A DNA stretch of 64,000 nucleotides from Gavia stellata (GCF_030936135.1 NC_082611.1:11299001-11363000), one strand, 5' to 3'. Shown: positions 49,601 to 55,394, counted from the stretch's first letter. Numbers and translations: made by a program. The notes: generated by a model not told the origin, from the letters alone.

Positions 49601-51231
49601 TTTTAGAACACTATGTGTTTAGACTTTCTTTGAAACTCTTTTGAAAGAGTCAAAATAAATTGAGCTTCTGCTGTTATTTTCATGACTATAAATAGAGAAG
49701 GATCTACATGTTTGCTGTAATAATCAGATCAGATGCTATTGAATATTGCTTTTAAATAGTTTTCTAAAATAATAAATGAAACTCAGCATAATACTTTGCC
49801 TTGCGGTGACTTAAAAAAAAAAACAAAAAAAAAACCTTAGCAAATGTGATTATAAATAAACTGCGCAAGAATCAGAACTGTGTCAAGTTCAGAATATCAT
49901 ACCAGTTTTCAAAATGAGTGATCACTGCAGTAGACTGAGCAGTTTCATATTGGTATTTAAATAGTTAATAAATGATTTCTCAGCCATCAGCAGGAGTTGG
50001 ATATGTACCATTTTTCAAACCTGCTTAGATACAATAATATTATGTATATGAAAATACTGATCTTAGAAGTTTCTGGCTGAAGAACTTCAAGAAAGATTTA
50101 TAAGAAATAGCTCTTAAAATAGCTTTCAAAATTAACTTAAAAGTATATATTCTTCCTTGAAGCAATAATCCGTTCCCAGGCTCGAGAGTATTTAGTCAGA
50201 TGAATTATGGTGTCTTCTGTCTACCTTATAGTGGTTGTATATGTAGTTTAGATTTTGAAAATGGTGAAAGCATTTGTTAAATATCTCTTTTATTAGGGCT
50301 TGTTCACTTTATATGTGCTAACTTGTTTTTTTAAAAATTCATGATCTGTGAGACTGGACTTTGTGTAACTTGGAGAAGAGGAGACTTACTTAGAACAGGC
50401 CTTAAACTGATCATCAGATACATAAATGATAGCTAGGAACAGGAGTAGAATAAACTGTATTTTTCATTCACTGTGGATAAGAAAAGAAGTAATGGGCTTA
50501 AATGGCAGGTGAAGGAAGTTTGATTAGCTACCGAGAAAATCTTTCTGAGAATACTTAAATTTAAATAGATTGTGCAGGGAAGCATGAATTCTCCATTATT
50601 AGAGGTTTCTAGGAATAAATTAGACAATTAACTGTTAAGAATGAAATAACTAAAGCTTATTCTGCTTTATGCAAAAACATGAAATACTAGGTGAAGTATG
50701 GAATGTTCATTCTCAGCCCTGTTTTCTGTAATGTCTATGACATGTAAGTAGTCTGTGCAAGTAATATGAAATGATGTTTTGGAAAAGAAGTAGAAAAAAG
50801 ACCTAAAAGGGAAGCATAGACTTAGTTTTCAAAGGCTTTGGGTAGGAATTGCAGTTACTACCTACATATATTAGATAGCTGTAGTCACAGAACAGCCAAA
50901 TGCTTTTAGTTTGCATTTTTTTCTGTTGAGAGTACCTGTCTAAATGTTGCTCACAAGAAAGTTCCCTGCAGCATTTCTATTTTAGTACATGTAATACTGT
51001 TTAATATTACATCCTGTTTTGATACTTCTAATAACTGTTTCTTTTAGAGCTATTACTTCTAAACAGGTTGTCTTAGATGTTTATGTAATTTAACATTTTA
51101 ATTTGAGGTATCTCTTTGTTTTAGTTCTGCCAAACATTTGGAGCACTGATGGTGAATTTACTATTCCAGAGCAAAAGCAAGTAGAAAACAACGAGGAACT
51201 AGCCAGCTCTTATGAAAGAAAATTGATTGAG
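4557..51231 (+). CDS. SNX29: Sorting nexin 29 gene, 14 internal coding exons (partial)
   Basis: Joining 4557-4621, 5478-5530, 9054-9178, 15698-15878, 17785-17855, 18701-18949, 20752-21121, 21841-21959, 25889-25970, 26477-26559, 34912-34975, 36245-36373, 46860-46942 and 51125-51231 gives one uninterrupted frame of 1781 bases (about 593 residues). The product shows a RUN domain, a lysine-rich/acidic linker and a long coiled coil, the order known for SNX29 (RUNDC2A). Human SNX29 is about 813 residues, so about 3 N-terminal residues and about 215 C-terminal residues, including the PX phosphoinositide-binding domain, lie outside the window. RUN domains generally bind small GTPases and PX domains bind endosomal phosphoinositides, so a role in endosomal membrane traffic is inferred. 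No stop codon or frameshift breaks the reading frame. No promoter or CpG island for this gene is visible. Identity rests on recognised protein sequence rather than a database search. Confidence 0.95.
4622..5477 (+). other. SNX29: SNX29 intron (856 bp)
   Basis: GT-AG intron with donor GTGAGA and acceptor TTATTGCAG. It contains an AT-rich, partly palindromic tract at 4821-4885 and otherwise AT-rich unique sequence. No exon or transposon is recognised. Confidence 0.8.
4821..4885. repeat. AT-rich imperfect palindromic tract
   Basis: The tract alternates ATATAT and TATTTGTAA segments: the string ATATTTGTAA occurs at both ends with TATATATATTATAAATATATATA between them. It can fold back on itself and is probably length-variable. 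It is simple sequence inside an intron with no evident function. Confidence 0.7.
5478..5530 (+). CDS. SNX29: SNX29 exon 3, start of RUN region
   Basis: The 53-bp exon starts after ATTGCAG, ends before donor GTAAAT, and runs phase 0 to phase 2. It reads [17 protein letters not shown] plus two bases of an arginine codon. This is the linker entering the RUN domain; the [14 protein letters not shown] string is strongly characteristic of SNX29. The 53-bp length is not a multiple of three, so skipping it would break the frame. Confidence 0.94.
7806..7824. repeat. Homopolymer run of 19 T
   Basis: Uninterrupted T run inside an intron, a likely site of length variation and sequencing error. No flanking duplication was seen that would mark it as the tail of an antisense retrotransposed copy. 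Confidence 0.85.
7950..7983. repeat. Two direct copies of a 15-bp unit, period 19
   Basis: AAAGTTTTCCTAACA occurs at 7950-7964 and again at 7969-7983, separated by AAGT. The copies are identical, so this is a recent or conserved short tandem duplication in the intron. Confidence 0.85.
9054..9178 (+). CDS. SNX29: SNX29 exon 4, RUN domain N-terminal half
   Basis: The 125-bp exon starts after TTGCAG and ends before donor GTAATT, phase 2 in and phase 1 out. It encodes the first helices of the RUN domain: [15 protein letters not shown], then [17 protein letters not shown] and GFSSKTET. The leucine/alanine-rich helices and the basic RRSR are as in SNX29. Window-product residues are about 40-80. 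Confidence 0.95.
9861..9903. repeat. TTTTG-type low-complexity tract
   Basis: Irregular repeats of TTTTG and TTTGG on the plus strand (equivalently CAAAA/CCAAA on the minus strand). Similar A/C-rich tracts recur at 22625-22676 and 60021-60086. It is simple sequence with no coding content. Confidence 0.7.
11731..12096 (-). mobile_element. CR1 non-LTR retrotransposon fragment, old copy
   Basis: Read on the minus strand this is the 3' end of a CR1 element. The recognisable blocks are the GTTGGAAGG block near the 3' end, CATGTTCCAACACTTGACTGTCCTCATGGTG, and the GAGCCTTCTCTTCTCCAGGCTGAA block at 12067-12090. Many mismatches and small indels relative to the other copies here indicate an old insertion. 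It is 5'-truncated, as is usual for CR1, and encodes no intact protein. Confidence 0.85.
12390..12910 (+). mobile_element. CR1 3' end fragment with tandemly duplicated tail
   Basis: The sense-oriented CR1 3' region runs from GAAGAGGAGGCTGAGGGGAG through AACAGGCTGCCCAGGGAAGTGG to the terminal ATTCTGTG repeats characteristic of CR1 3' ends. The last ~139 bp (from GTCACCATCACT at 12636) is repeated directly from 12775 to 12910, so the element has two 3' tails. The copies differ at several positions, including a short insertion (TTGGG) in the second. No CR1 protein is intact. Confidence 0.93.
12636..12910 (+). repeat. Tandem direct repeat of CR1 3' terminus (~139-bp unit)
   Basis: Unit 1 is 12636-12774 and unit 2 is 12775-12910; both begin GTCACCATCACT and end in GATTCTGTGA. 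They are roughly 90% identical by eye. The junction lies exactly at the ATTCTGTG octamer end, which suggests either a second insertion targeted to the tail or slippage during reverse transcription or replication. Confidence 0.9.
15698..15878 (+). CDS. SNX29: SNX29 exon 5, RUN domain core
   Basis: The 181-bp exon lies after ATTCCAG and ends before donor GTACTG, phase 1 in and phase 2 out. It encodes the most conserved RUN block: [20 protein letters not shown], then the basic [18 protein letters not shown], then [12 protein letters not shown]. The [10 protein letters not shown] motif is the signature RUN helix followed by a helical HMLLAD segment. It covers window-product residues about 81-141. 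This is the strongest single piece of evidence for gene identity. Confidence 0.97.
15879..17784 (+). other. SNX29: SNX29 intron (1906 bp) with short CR1 remnant
   Basis: GT-AG intron. It contains a minus-strand CR1 3' remnant at 17269-17379 and a strong T-rich pyrimidine tract before the acceptor (about 17750-17784). The rest is AT-rich and unrecognised. Confidence 0.8.
17269..17379 (-). mobile_element. CR1 3' terminal fragment (~110 bp)
   Basis: It begins with the inverted CR1 terminal repeats (CGAATCATAGAATAATAGAATGG) and continues with the standard block AGATCATCTAGTCCAACCCC and CTAGATCAGGTTGCTCAAG. It is severely 5'-truncated and carries only 3' UTR sequence. Confidence 0.92.
17785..17855 (+). 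CDS. SNX29: SNX29 exon 6, RUN domain C-terminal part
   Basis: The 71-bp exon starts after TTGTAG and ends before donor GTAAGA, phase 2 in and phase 1 out. It encodes [20 protein letters not shown] then MAA. The [11 protein letters not shown] motif belongs to the last part of the RUN domain, where an aromatic/acidic patch caps the helical bundle. Residues are about 141-165 of the window product. Confidence 0.95.
17856..18700 (+). other. SNX29: SNX29 intron (845 bp)
   Basis: GT-AG intron with donor GTAAGA and an acceptor preceded by CCCCTCTCTTTTATCTGAAG. No repeat or exon is recognised inside it. Confidence 0.8.
18701..18949 (+). CDS. SNX29: SNX29 exon 7, RUN C-terminus and 11-residue repeats
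   Basis: The 249-bp exon starts after CTGAAG and ends before donor GTAAGG. It begins [20 protein letters not shown], the end of the RUN fold, then enters three consecutive 11-residue units at 18775-18873: [22 protein letters not shown] and [11 protein letters not shown]. It finishes with [20 protein letters not shown]. Each repeat unit has two central leucines and a charged pair, so it would form an amphipathic helix. The exon is symmetrical (phase 1 at both ends, 83 x 3 bases) and could be skipped without breaking the frame. Confidence 0.95.
18950..20751 (+). other. SNX29: SNX29 intron (1802 bp)
   Basis: GT-AG intron with donor GTAAGG and acceptor GCTACTAG. It is AT-rich; no transposon or exon is recognised. 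Confidence 0.8.
20752..21121 (+). CDS. SNX29: SNX29 exon 8, basic and acidic linker
   Basis: This 370-bp exon is the largest in the window, phase 1 in and phase 2 out, with donor GTAAGT. It opens with a lysine/arginine tract ([18 protein letters not shown]) followed directly by an acidic run ([11 protein letters not shown]). A serine-rich low-complexity stretch follows, then a second acidic patch ([15 protein letters not shown]) near the 3' end. It appears disordered; the basic tract resembles a nuclear localisation or phospholipid-binding cluster, but function is not shown. Serines next to acidic residues (ESSEDS) would suit casein kinase 2. The overall order matches SNX29. Confidence 0.95.
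21122..21840 (+). other. SNX29: SNX29 intron (719 bp)
   Basis: GT-AG intron with donor GTAAGT and acceptor AAATCTAG. It contains a 12-C run at 21181-21192 and a CT-rich stretch at 21240-21290. No exon or transposon is seen. Confidence 0.8.
21181..21192. repeat. 12-base C homopolymer
   Basis: An uninterrupted C run about 60 bases downstream of the exon 8 donor, in an otherwise AT-rich intron. On the minus strand it is a G run. It may be prone to sequencing error and length polymorphism. Confidence 0.85.
21841..21959 (+). CDS. SNX29: SNX29 exon 9, linker ending at a GC donor
   Basis: The 119-bp exon starts after AAATCTAG, phase 2 in. It encodes [20 protein letters not shown] then [19 protein letters not shown]. 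The WxPLxVLxxDSD and LFPVxxVGSYS strings match SNX29. To join the next exon in frame it must end at 21959, which makes the donor GC (CAG then GCAGGT). A GT five bases downstream (21965) would give a frame that stops on the second codon after the junction. The GC donor is my inference from the frame and from the human protein, where an aspartate also follows at this place. Confidence 0.88.
21957..21970 (+). promoter_or_regulatory. SNX29: Non-canonical GC 5' splice site with competing GT
   Basis: The sequence CAG|GCAGGTATTT offers two donors: GC at 21960-21961 and GT at 21965-21966. Apart from C at +2, the GC site matches the donor consensus at -3 to -1, +3, +5 and +6. Only the GC site keeps the reading frame into 25889. 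The GT site would leave two bases (AG) that join ATAA to give AGA TAA, a stop at 25890-25892. Confidence 0.75.
22434..23153 (-). mobile_element. CR1 retrotransposon, 3' ~720 bp, minus strand
   Basis: It begins AATCATAGAATGGTTTGGG (inverted 3' terminus) and runs through GATCATCTAGTCCAACCCCC, the GAGCCTTCTCTTCTCTAGGCTGAACAA block, GGATCCACTCTAACAGGTCC, GGACCCTACCCAAAGCTGGATACAG and GCAGCCCAGGATAAGATTGG. It extends further 5' in the CR1 consensus than the neighbouring copies but is still truncated. An A/C-rich tract at 22625-22676 interrupts the 3' region. Frame breaks prevent any functional protein. Confidence 0.94.
22625..22676. repeat. A/C-rich low-complexity expansion inside CR1
   Basis: A run of A, AC and ACC repeats replaces the CR1 segment that in the neighbouring copy (39890-39912) reads as ordinary sequence ending CTCCCTAACATC. 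It appears to be an expansion that arose within the element after insertion. No coding content. Confidence 0.8.
23263..23408 (+). mobile_element. CR1 fragment, plus strand, degraded
   Basis: The piece from about TATGCTCAGTTGGCTCTGATG to GGTCAAAGGTATGGAAAAGAAG corresponds to the CR1 block that in other copies reads as a sense segment of the form 'ctggtgaggccacacctggagtactgtgt...'. It lacks the 3' terminus and lies about 110 bp from the opposite-strand copy. Because it overlaps sequence also present in that copy, it must be a separate insertion or rearranged piece. Confidence 0.75.
25889..25970 (+). CDS. SNX29: SNX29 exon 10, variable linker
   Basis: The 82-bp exon starts after TACTTTAG and ends before donor GTACGT, phase 1 in and phase 2 out. 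It encodes [19 protein letters not shown] then PRRSDLPYR. The ENGxGxEDHV-like pattern fits the poorly conserved SNX29 linker. In the other two frames at its start it hits TAA quickly, which is why the preceding donor choice matters. Exons 10 and 11 together total 165 bases and could be skipped as a pair in frame. Confidence 0.85.
25971..26476 (+). other. SNX29: SNX29 intron (506 bp)
   Basis: The shortest intron in the window; GT-AG with donor GTACGT and acceptor TATGTCTAG. It is AT-rich and no repeat is recognised. Confidence 0.8.
26477..26559 (+). CDS. SNX29: SNX29 exon 11, linker before coiled coil
   Basis: The 83-bp exon starts after TATGTCTAG and ends before donor GTAAGT, phase 2 in and phase 1 out. 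It encodes [20 protein letters not shown] then TVPESMTI. The LPSAxVPESMTI ending matches SNX29 immediately before the coiled coil. The phase-1 junction codon with the next exon becomes AAT (Asn), where human SNX29 as I recall it has Ser. Confidence 0.93.
26560..34911 (+). other. SNX29: SNX29 intron (8352 bp)
   Basis: GT-AG intron with acceptor CTTCTCTTTAG. It includes an 18-A run grading into a GA-rich tract (30619-30650) and a 16-T run (33618-33633). No CR1 or LTR was recognised. Several open frames of 60-124 codons (for example 27525-27809 and 32087-32461) lack splice context and recognisable homology. The remainder reads as AT-rich unique or anciently decayed DNA. Confidence 0.75.
30619..30650. 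repeat. A18 run followed by GA-rich tract
   Basis: Eighteen consecutive A bases followed by GAGAGGGAGAAAGA. It looks like simple sequence rather than a retrocopy tail, because no cDNA-like sequence precedes it. Confidence 0.75.
34912..34975 (+). CDS. SNX29: SNX29 exon 12, start of coiled coil
   Basis: The 64-bp exon starts after CTCTTTAG and ends before donor GTAGTT, phase 1 in and phase 2 out. It encodes [20 protein letters not shown] then N, with a heptad-like spacing of hydrophobic residues. This opens the coiled-coil region that in SNX29 lies between the linker and the PX domain. The preceding intron is the first of the large ones. Confidence 0.95.
34976..36244 (+). other. SNX29: SNX29 intron (1269 bp)
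   Basis: GT-AG intron with a weak-looking donor (AG then GTAGTT) and acceptor GCCTTCTTCCAG. No transposon is recognised. Confidence 0.8.
36245..36373 (+). CDS. SNX29: SNX29 exon 13, coiled coil
   Basis: The 129-bp exon starts after CTTCTTCCAG and ends before donor GTAAGA. It encodes [20 protein letters not shown], then [20 protein letters not shown] and ALA. Heptads of Leu, Met and Val with many Glu/Arg pairs indicate a parallel coiled coil. It is symmetrical (phase 2 at both ends, 43 x 3 bases), so skipping would shorten the coil by about six heptads without a frameshift. Trp in DNWRRK sits where the family usually has Leu, as I recall the human protein. Confidence 0.95.
37785..38310 (-). 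mobile_element. CR1 fragment, internally deleted, minus strand
   Basis: The left part (about 37785-37900) resembles the 3' UTR block with GGAACAGGTTGCTCAGGGCC. The right part jumps to upstream CR1 coding sequence (CCACCAGGGCTCCCAGATCC, TTGTTGAACTTCAAGGGATTC, CTCCAGCCTGTCCAGGTCCC, GTGAACTTGCTGAGG). The segment found between these blocks in fuller copies is missing. A 150-codon minus-strand open frame (37789-38241) is a by-product and not a gene. Confidence 0.88.
39697..40129 (-). mobile_element. CR1 3' fragment, best preserved copy
   Basis: It begins CATAGAATCATAGAATGG (two inverted ATTCTATG terminal octamers) and runs through AGGTCATCTAGTTCTAACCC to TCTTCTCCAGGCTGAACAAC and CTTCATAGGAGAGGTGCTCC. 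The minus-strand reading 39784-40161 is open for 125 codons with CR1-typical words such as [11 protein letters not shown] and [19 protein letters not shown], the usual tail of CR1 reading frames. Few frame breaks suggest a younger insertion than the other copies. It lacks the reverse transcriptase catalytic region and cannot move by itself. Confidence 0.95.
41513..41572 (-). mobile_element. Very short CR1 3' remnant (~60 bp)
   Basis: GGATCATAGCATAATTCACG followed by TTGGAAGGCATCTCTGGAAG and TCATCTAGCCCAACCTC is the inverted CR1 3' terminus with several substitutions. Nothing further 5' is preserved. Confidence 0.8.
44855..44872. repeat. Homopolymer run of 18 T
   Basis: Uninterrupted T run in the 10.5-kb intron, followed by AAAACATG. 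Simple sequence; similar but shorter runs are at 33618-33633 (16 T), 48166-48180 (15 T) and 57698-57712 (15 A). Confidence 0.85.
45712..45726. repeat. Short TG dinucleotide repeat
   Basis: About six TG units followed by TATG. A minor microsatellite in an intron with no functional indication. Confidence 0.75.
46860..46942 (+). CDS. SNX29: SNX29 exon 14, coiled coil
   Basis: The 83-bp exon starts after ATCAACAG and ends before donor GTGAGG, phase 2 in and phase 1 out. It encodes [20 protein letters not shown] then [24 protein letters not shown] is nearly invariant in SNX29 and continues the heptad register of the previous exon. Confidence 0.96.
46943..51124 (+). other. SNX29: SNX29 intron (4182 bp)
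   Basis: GT-AG intron with donor GTGAGG and acceptor TTTGTTTTAG. It has A-rich and T-rich tracts (46965-46975, 48166-48180, 49813-49834). No transposon or extra exon is recognised. Confidence 0.8.
49813..49834. repeat. A-rich homopolymer interrupted by one C
   Basis: Eleven A bases, one C, then ten A bases. Simple sequence in the intron. Confidence 0.8.
51125..51231 (+). CDS. SNX29: SNX29 exon 15, last exon in window
   Basis: The 107-bp exon starts after TTTGTTTTAG and ends before donor GTAAAG, phase 1 in and phase 0 out. It encodes [20 protein letters not shown] then [28 protein letters not shown] is the strongly conserved SNX29 helix that precedes the segment leading to the PX domain. The following exon, expected to start with a valine codon, is not found in the remaining 12.8 kb. 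Confidence 0.95.
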
Positions 51232-54200
51232 GTAAAGTTTCTACTGCACAAATTTTATGCATTCATAATTGTAACATAACATTTGAAGCTGTAAATAGTT
51301 TCTTTGCTTAGATGTTATTTTTCCCCCATTAGTGTAAAAGAAAATTCTGATTTTTGCTTTAAAAAGAAAAAAATGAAATATTTAATTTTCAGGCTTCTGT
51401 GGTTAAAATACAAATTTGTTTATTCAACTTCAAAGCATATTTAAAGCAATTCAGATAAATAAAAGTACTTTTCCTAACAAGGGTACACATTTATACTTTG
51501 ATATTAAAATGAAGGTTTTAATAAATAAACAAGTTCCTTAAGGTTATAACTGATGGTGGTAAAGTTGAAAGCATCACAGACAATAGGTTTCAGGCATTGT
51601 ATAAGTTACAGTACATAATTACAGGCATTACTGTTTTGTCAGTTGAGCTTTAAAATGAGAACATACTGAAATCTGTAGCTGCTTCTGTGCTTTCATACTG
51701 TGTTCTGACGGCCAAACTGTGTTTCATTTTTGTATTGCTTTACCATGTAGCTTATTGAATACTGCAGTATGGAAACAGATTATGGAAGCTACTAGTTCTG
51801 TTGATATGACCAAGTTAAAAGAAGTTCTTAATGCAAGATTCACTTTTAAGACTAATGTAAAATTCATTAAAGAAAAAAAAGAAAGATTAGGGTTTCATCC
51901 TAAATTTAAATACAAATGATTTTCCAGACAAAAGTAATGAAATTTAATATCTAATACCCATATCTCCTATTAAATATTAAATGAACATTTTTATAAAAAG
52001 TACAACAATTCTCTATGTCTTTCTCTTGCCCAAAATACTCTGAAATTGGATACTCATGTTAACTGATTAACATGAAGATGACTAAAAACGCAGGTCATGC
52101 ATCAGAGACATTAATACGGTTCTTCTAAAACATTCATATTTGGTTATCCTTTTCTCATAGGACCATGTGCATCTAATTCTCTCACTAACGCATACCTTTG
52201 GTTGGGTTTTTCTGACTCCTTTCCTCTGTTCTGTACCTTTCAAAAGAATATCTTTAATTAAGAACACAGGTAAAATATCTTTCAGCTTTAAAAGCATCCT
52301 CCTTAGTTCTACTAAGTTTGTTCTGCATGTTCAGGAATTTGTTGCTAACGCTTCTGAGTTTGTGGAAGGCAGCGTTAGCAGTAGCACTGATAACACAGCA
52401 GTGGATGTCACCACTGGAAAACCTTATTGAAAATCACATCCAGAAGAGGAAGTCTGCATCTAAGTCTCACTAGTCTGTAACAGTATCTTCACATACTCAA
52501 AATAGGATGTAACCCCTGTAACAATCCGGATGTATTTACCAAAAGTCCTTTTTCTCTCCACAAATGAAAGATGTGAAGTCTTATTTTTAAAGGTTAGCCT
52601 GTGTTGTGTTCCAAATTGAGGACTAGGATAGAAACCACTCCTGAATGCTCTTCTGACAGTTCCGTTCATCTAGAACTGGGTCTGAAAAATGTTCAGACTT
52701 AAGCAGTTTTAGTAACTATTATTTTGTGCCTAGTAGACTGTTTCAACTGAAGACAGAGATTCCCTTGAATTTCTTGGTAGCTGATCAGGATATTCAAGTC
52801 TCCCCACAGAGAAATGACTAGCTGTTGAGAGAATAAAAAGAATGGTTCTGCTGAGTAATCAGAGATTTTTCTTCTTTTTTTCCATTGGAAATTATTTCAT
52901 TCCTAATAATATATTGAAGAAATTTTCAGTTTCTTACCATATTTGTAAAAGAGTTTGTATTTATCAAAGTTCTTTAATCATTATCTGTAAATAGGTTGAT
53001 TTAACCAAGTGGATAGAGAAAAGTTGTAACTGAAAATTCTGAAGGAGTAAAGAAACTTCTTACTGAATGTTATGCTTAAAGTAGTGTGAAAGAAAATTTT
53101 GTAAAAATTCTGCATAATTTTTTTTAATGGTGTATTTCCTTAGAAATAGTAGTGAAACAGCTATCTAGTTACCACAATTTCTTCTAAACCCCCAATTGGA
53201 AGCCTGTTGGGATATTGATAGGTCTTTGGATACCTCTCGCAATTCCTGTATGTTTTCCAATGTCATATGCTTTGGGACTAGAATGCTATTTTGTTTTAGA
53301 AGAGAAAGTAGGTCGATTTATACAACTCTCAAGACCTGAATGATAAAGTGTGTTTAAAACTATCGTAAAATATGTTTTGGGCCGTTGCTATGCATTGTAA
53401 GCATAAGTTTGCTGTATGTAAGGTAAAAGTATGTTTCATTTGCTTTGTCCTGCTTATGTAAGGTTTGTCAGAGTACTATCACCAGAAGTTTTCTTGTGTT
53501 ACAGCTGAGGGAGAGACAAACTCTTCATAGTTTGCATTGCAAATAAGCTCAAAATAAACAATTACTGAAGACTTGCTGACATGTCAGACCTGATATTGCT
53601 AAGGATTCAAAATGAAGCAAAACAAACAAAAAAGCTAAAACAATTGGGGTGTTTGTACATCTTTAAAAGACCTGTGGTCAGATTGTTATCAGTAAGACAT
53701 TGTTTCCAGTTGGTCTATTCTTTCTCTTTGTGACTGTAGACTAGTAATAAACTAGTAAACAGATCTAATTAGAGAGAACATGACTTCAACTTTCTTTGCA
53801 GTTTCAGCCTTTGAGAATTTTGTACTCTAAGTGTAATTTTATTGGTGGACTTTAACCTGCATTTCATCAAGGTTAAATCATAGGTTATGCTCATGATGTA
53901 CTAAATTGTATTATGAGAGAGTTCTGTTAAAGGCTCAATAAATGACATTGAATTTTCGGTTTCCTGGCATAGACTATTCCTGTCAGACTAGGGAATGAGG
54001 AGACTAGCTCCTCTGCTGGAATAACAGACTTTTGATGTACTGCAACTTGAATCACAATATATTAATCCCTTATTGTTCTGCAGAAACGCTCATTTTACAG
54101 GAACGTTGGAGACAAACCAAACAGTTAATTAAAACAAAAATCCTTTCCAACTCTCTAAGGCTTTCCTTGTGGAAACCTGTACAGGAAACATTTCTAGGAG

Positions 54201-54257
54201 TCAGAATTTTTCTACATAAATTAACTAGGAATTGCACAGTTTTTCAAGTAAAGTTTC

Positions 54258-54262
54258 GTAGC
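54258..54262. repeat. Left target-site duplication, GTAGC
   Basis: GTAGC immediately before the LTR's first TG; the identical 5-mer follows the final CA at 55390. Together they fix the insertion boundaries. Confidence 0.9.
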
Positions 54263-54440
54263 TGTATTGGGTTTGCGTGGCAGCGCTTCGGTAGCAGGGG
54301 GGGCTACAGGGGTGGCTTCTGTGAGAAGCTGCTAGAAGCTTCTCCTATGTCTGATAGAGCCAATGCCAGCCGACTCCAAGACGGATCTGCCACTGGCTAA
54401 GGCTGAGCTAATCAGCAACAGTGGTTGCGCCTCTGCGATA

Positions 54441-54450
54441 ACATATTTAA
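54441..54450 (+). promoter_or_regulatory. TATA-like element of the LTR promoter
   Basis: ACATATTTAA lies 179 bases into the LTR, followed by a purine-rich GAAGGGGGGAAAAA stretch. In this LTR type a TATA-like box marks the end of U3. Activity is not shown by sequence alone. Confidence 0.55.
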
Positions 54451-54576
54451 GAAGGGGGGAAAAACCGGGAAGCGGCAGCCGGAGAAGAGAGGAGTGAGAA
54501 TATGTGAGAGAAACAACTCTGCAGACACCAAGGTCGGTGAAGAAGGAGGGGGAGGAGAGGCTCCAGGCGCTGGAGC

Positions 54577-54991
54577 AGAGATTCCCCTGCAGCCCGTGGT
54601 GAAGACCATGGTGAAGCAGGTTGTCCCCCTGCAGCCCATGGAGGTCCACGGTGGAGCAGATATCCACCTGCAGCCCGTGGAGGACCCCACGCTGGAGCAG
54701 GTGGATGCCTGAAGGAGGCTGTGATCCTGTGGGAAGCCCATGCTGGAGCAGGCTCCTGGCAGGACCTGTGGAGCCGTGGAGAGAGGAGCCCACGCTGGAG
54801 CAGGTTTGCTGGCAGGACTTGCGATCCCACGGGGGACCCACATTGGAGCAGTCTGTTCCTGAAGGACTGCACCCCGTGGAACGGACCCACGCTGGAGCAG
54901 TTTGTGAAGAACTGCAGCCCGTGGGAAGAACCCACGTTGGAGAAGTTCGTGGAGAACTGTCTCCTGTGGGAGGGACCCCACGCTGGAGCAG
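54577..54991 (+). repeat. Internal minisatellite of the LTR (~45-52 bp period)
   Basis: The core CCCACGCTGGAGCAG or a close variant recurs seven times at 54686, 54737, 54789, 54837, 54886, 54931 and 54977, spaced 51, 52, 48, 49, 45 and 46 bases. Between cores are variants of CTGCAGCCCGTGG and TGGGAGGGACC. A related CTGCAGCCC repeat occupies 54590-54680. The repeats keep both strands open in several frames, which explains the long but meaningless open frames here. Confidence 0.9.
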
Positions 54992-55200
54992 GGGAAGAGT
55001 GTGAGGAGGAAGGAGCGGCAGAAACAATGTGTGATGAACTGACCGCAACCCCCATTCCCCGTCCCCCTGCGCCGCTCGGGGGGAGAGGTAGAAAATCGGG
55101 AGTGAAGTTGAGCCCGGGAAGAAGGGAGGGGTGGGGGGAAGGTGTTGTTTTTTTAAGATTTGGTTTTACTTCTCATTATCCTACTCTGATTTTGATTGGT

Positions 55201-55206
55201 AATAAA
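55201..55206 (+). terminator. AATAAA polyadenylation signal in the LTR
   Basis: AATAAA followed by TTAAACTAATTTCC and, about 30-45 bases on, a T/G-rich segment (TCTGTTTTGCCCATGATGG), the usual arrangement for cleavage and polyadenylation at the R/U5 boundary. In sense orientation within the SNX29 intron it could end some transcripts early; this is unproven. Confidence 0.6.
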
Positions 55207-55389
55207 TTAAACTAATTTCCCCAAGTTAAGTCTGTTTTGCCCATGATGGTAATTGGTGAGTGATCTCCCTATGTCCTTATCTCGACCTACGAGCCTTTTC
55301 TTCGTATTTTCTCTCTCCTGTCCAGCTGAGGAAGGGGAGTGAGTGAGCAGCTGTGTGGTGATTAGTCCGGCTGGGCTTAAACCACGACA

Positions 55390-55394
55390 GTAGC
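55390..55394. repeat. Right target-site duplication, GTAGC
   Basis: GTAGC immediately after the LTR terminal CA, identical to the left copy at 54258. Perfect identity is expected of an insertion that is not very old, though five bases carry little dating power. Confidence 0.9.

Larger units (their letters stand above)
54263..55389 (+). mobile_element. Solo LTR of an avian endogenous retrovirus (ERVL-like)
   Basis: The 1127-bp block begins TGTATTGGG, ends ACCACGACA (TGT...ACA termini) and is flanked on both sides by the identical 5-bp sequence GTAGC, a target-site duplication. No gag, pol or env sequence and no second LTR are present, so it is a solo LTR left by recombination between two LTRs. 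A TATA-like site (about 54441-54450) and an AATAAA (55201-55206) give plus orientation, the same as SNX29. It is far more GC-rich than its surroundings and contains an internal repeat array (54577-54991). The 5-bp duplication suits class III (ERVL) elements; the family name cannot be fixed without a repeat library. Confidence 0.93.

Noticed and set aside
52055..52074. Perfect 8-bp inverted repeat (CATGTTAA / TTAACATG, 4-bp loop) as a regulatory hairpin
   Set aside because: Short palindromes of this size are expected by chance in 64 kb of AT-rich DNA and nothing around it supports a function.
52167..52430. 87-codon open frame ending in a Ser/Thr/Val-rich segment as the next SNX29 exon
   Set aside because: The sequence does not resemble the expected SNX29 continuation and contains its own stop; no flanking splice signals of quality.
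54425..55215. Overlapping plus-strand open frames in the GC-rich block
   Set aside because: They arise from the minisatellite in the solo LTR. Three frames on each strand stay open together, which is typical of repeats and not of a gene.
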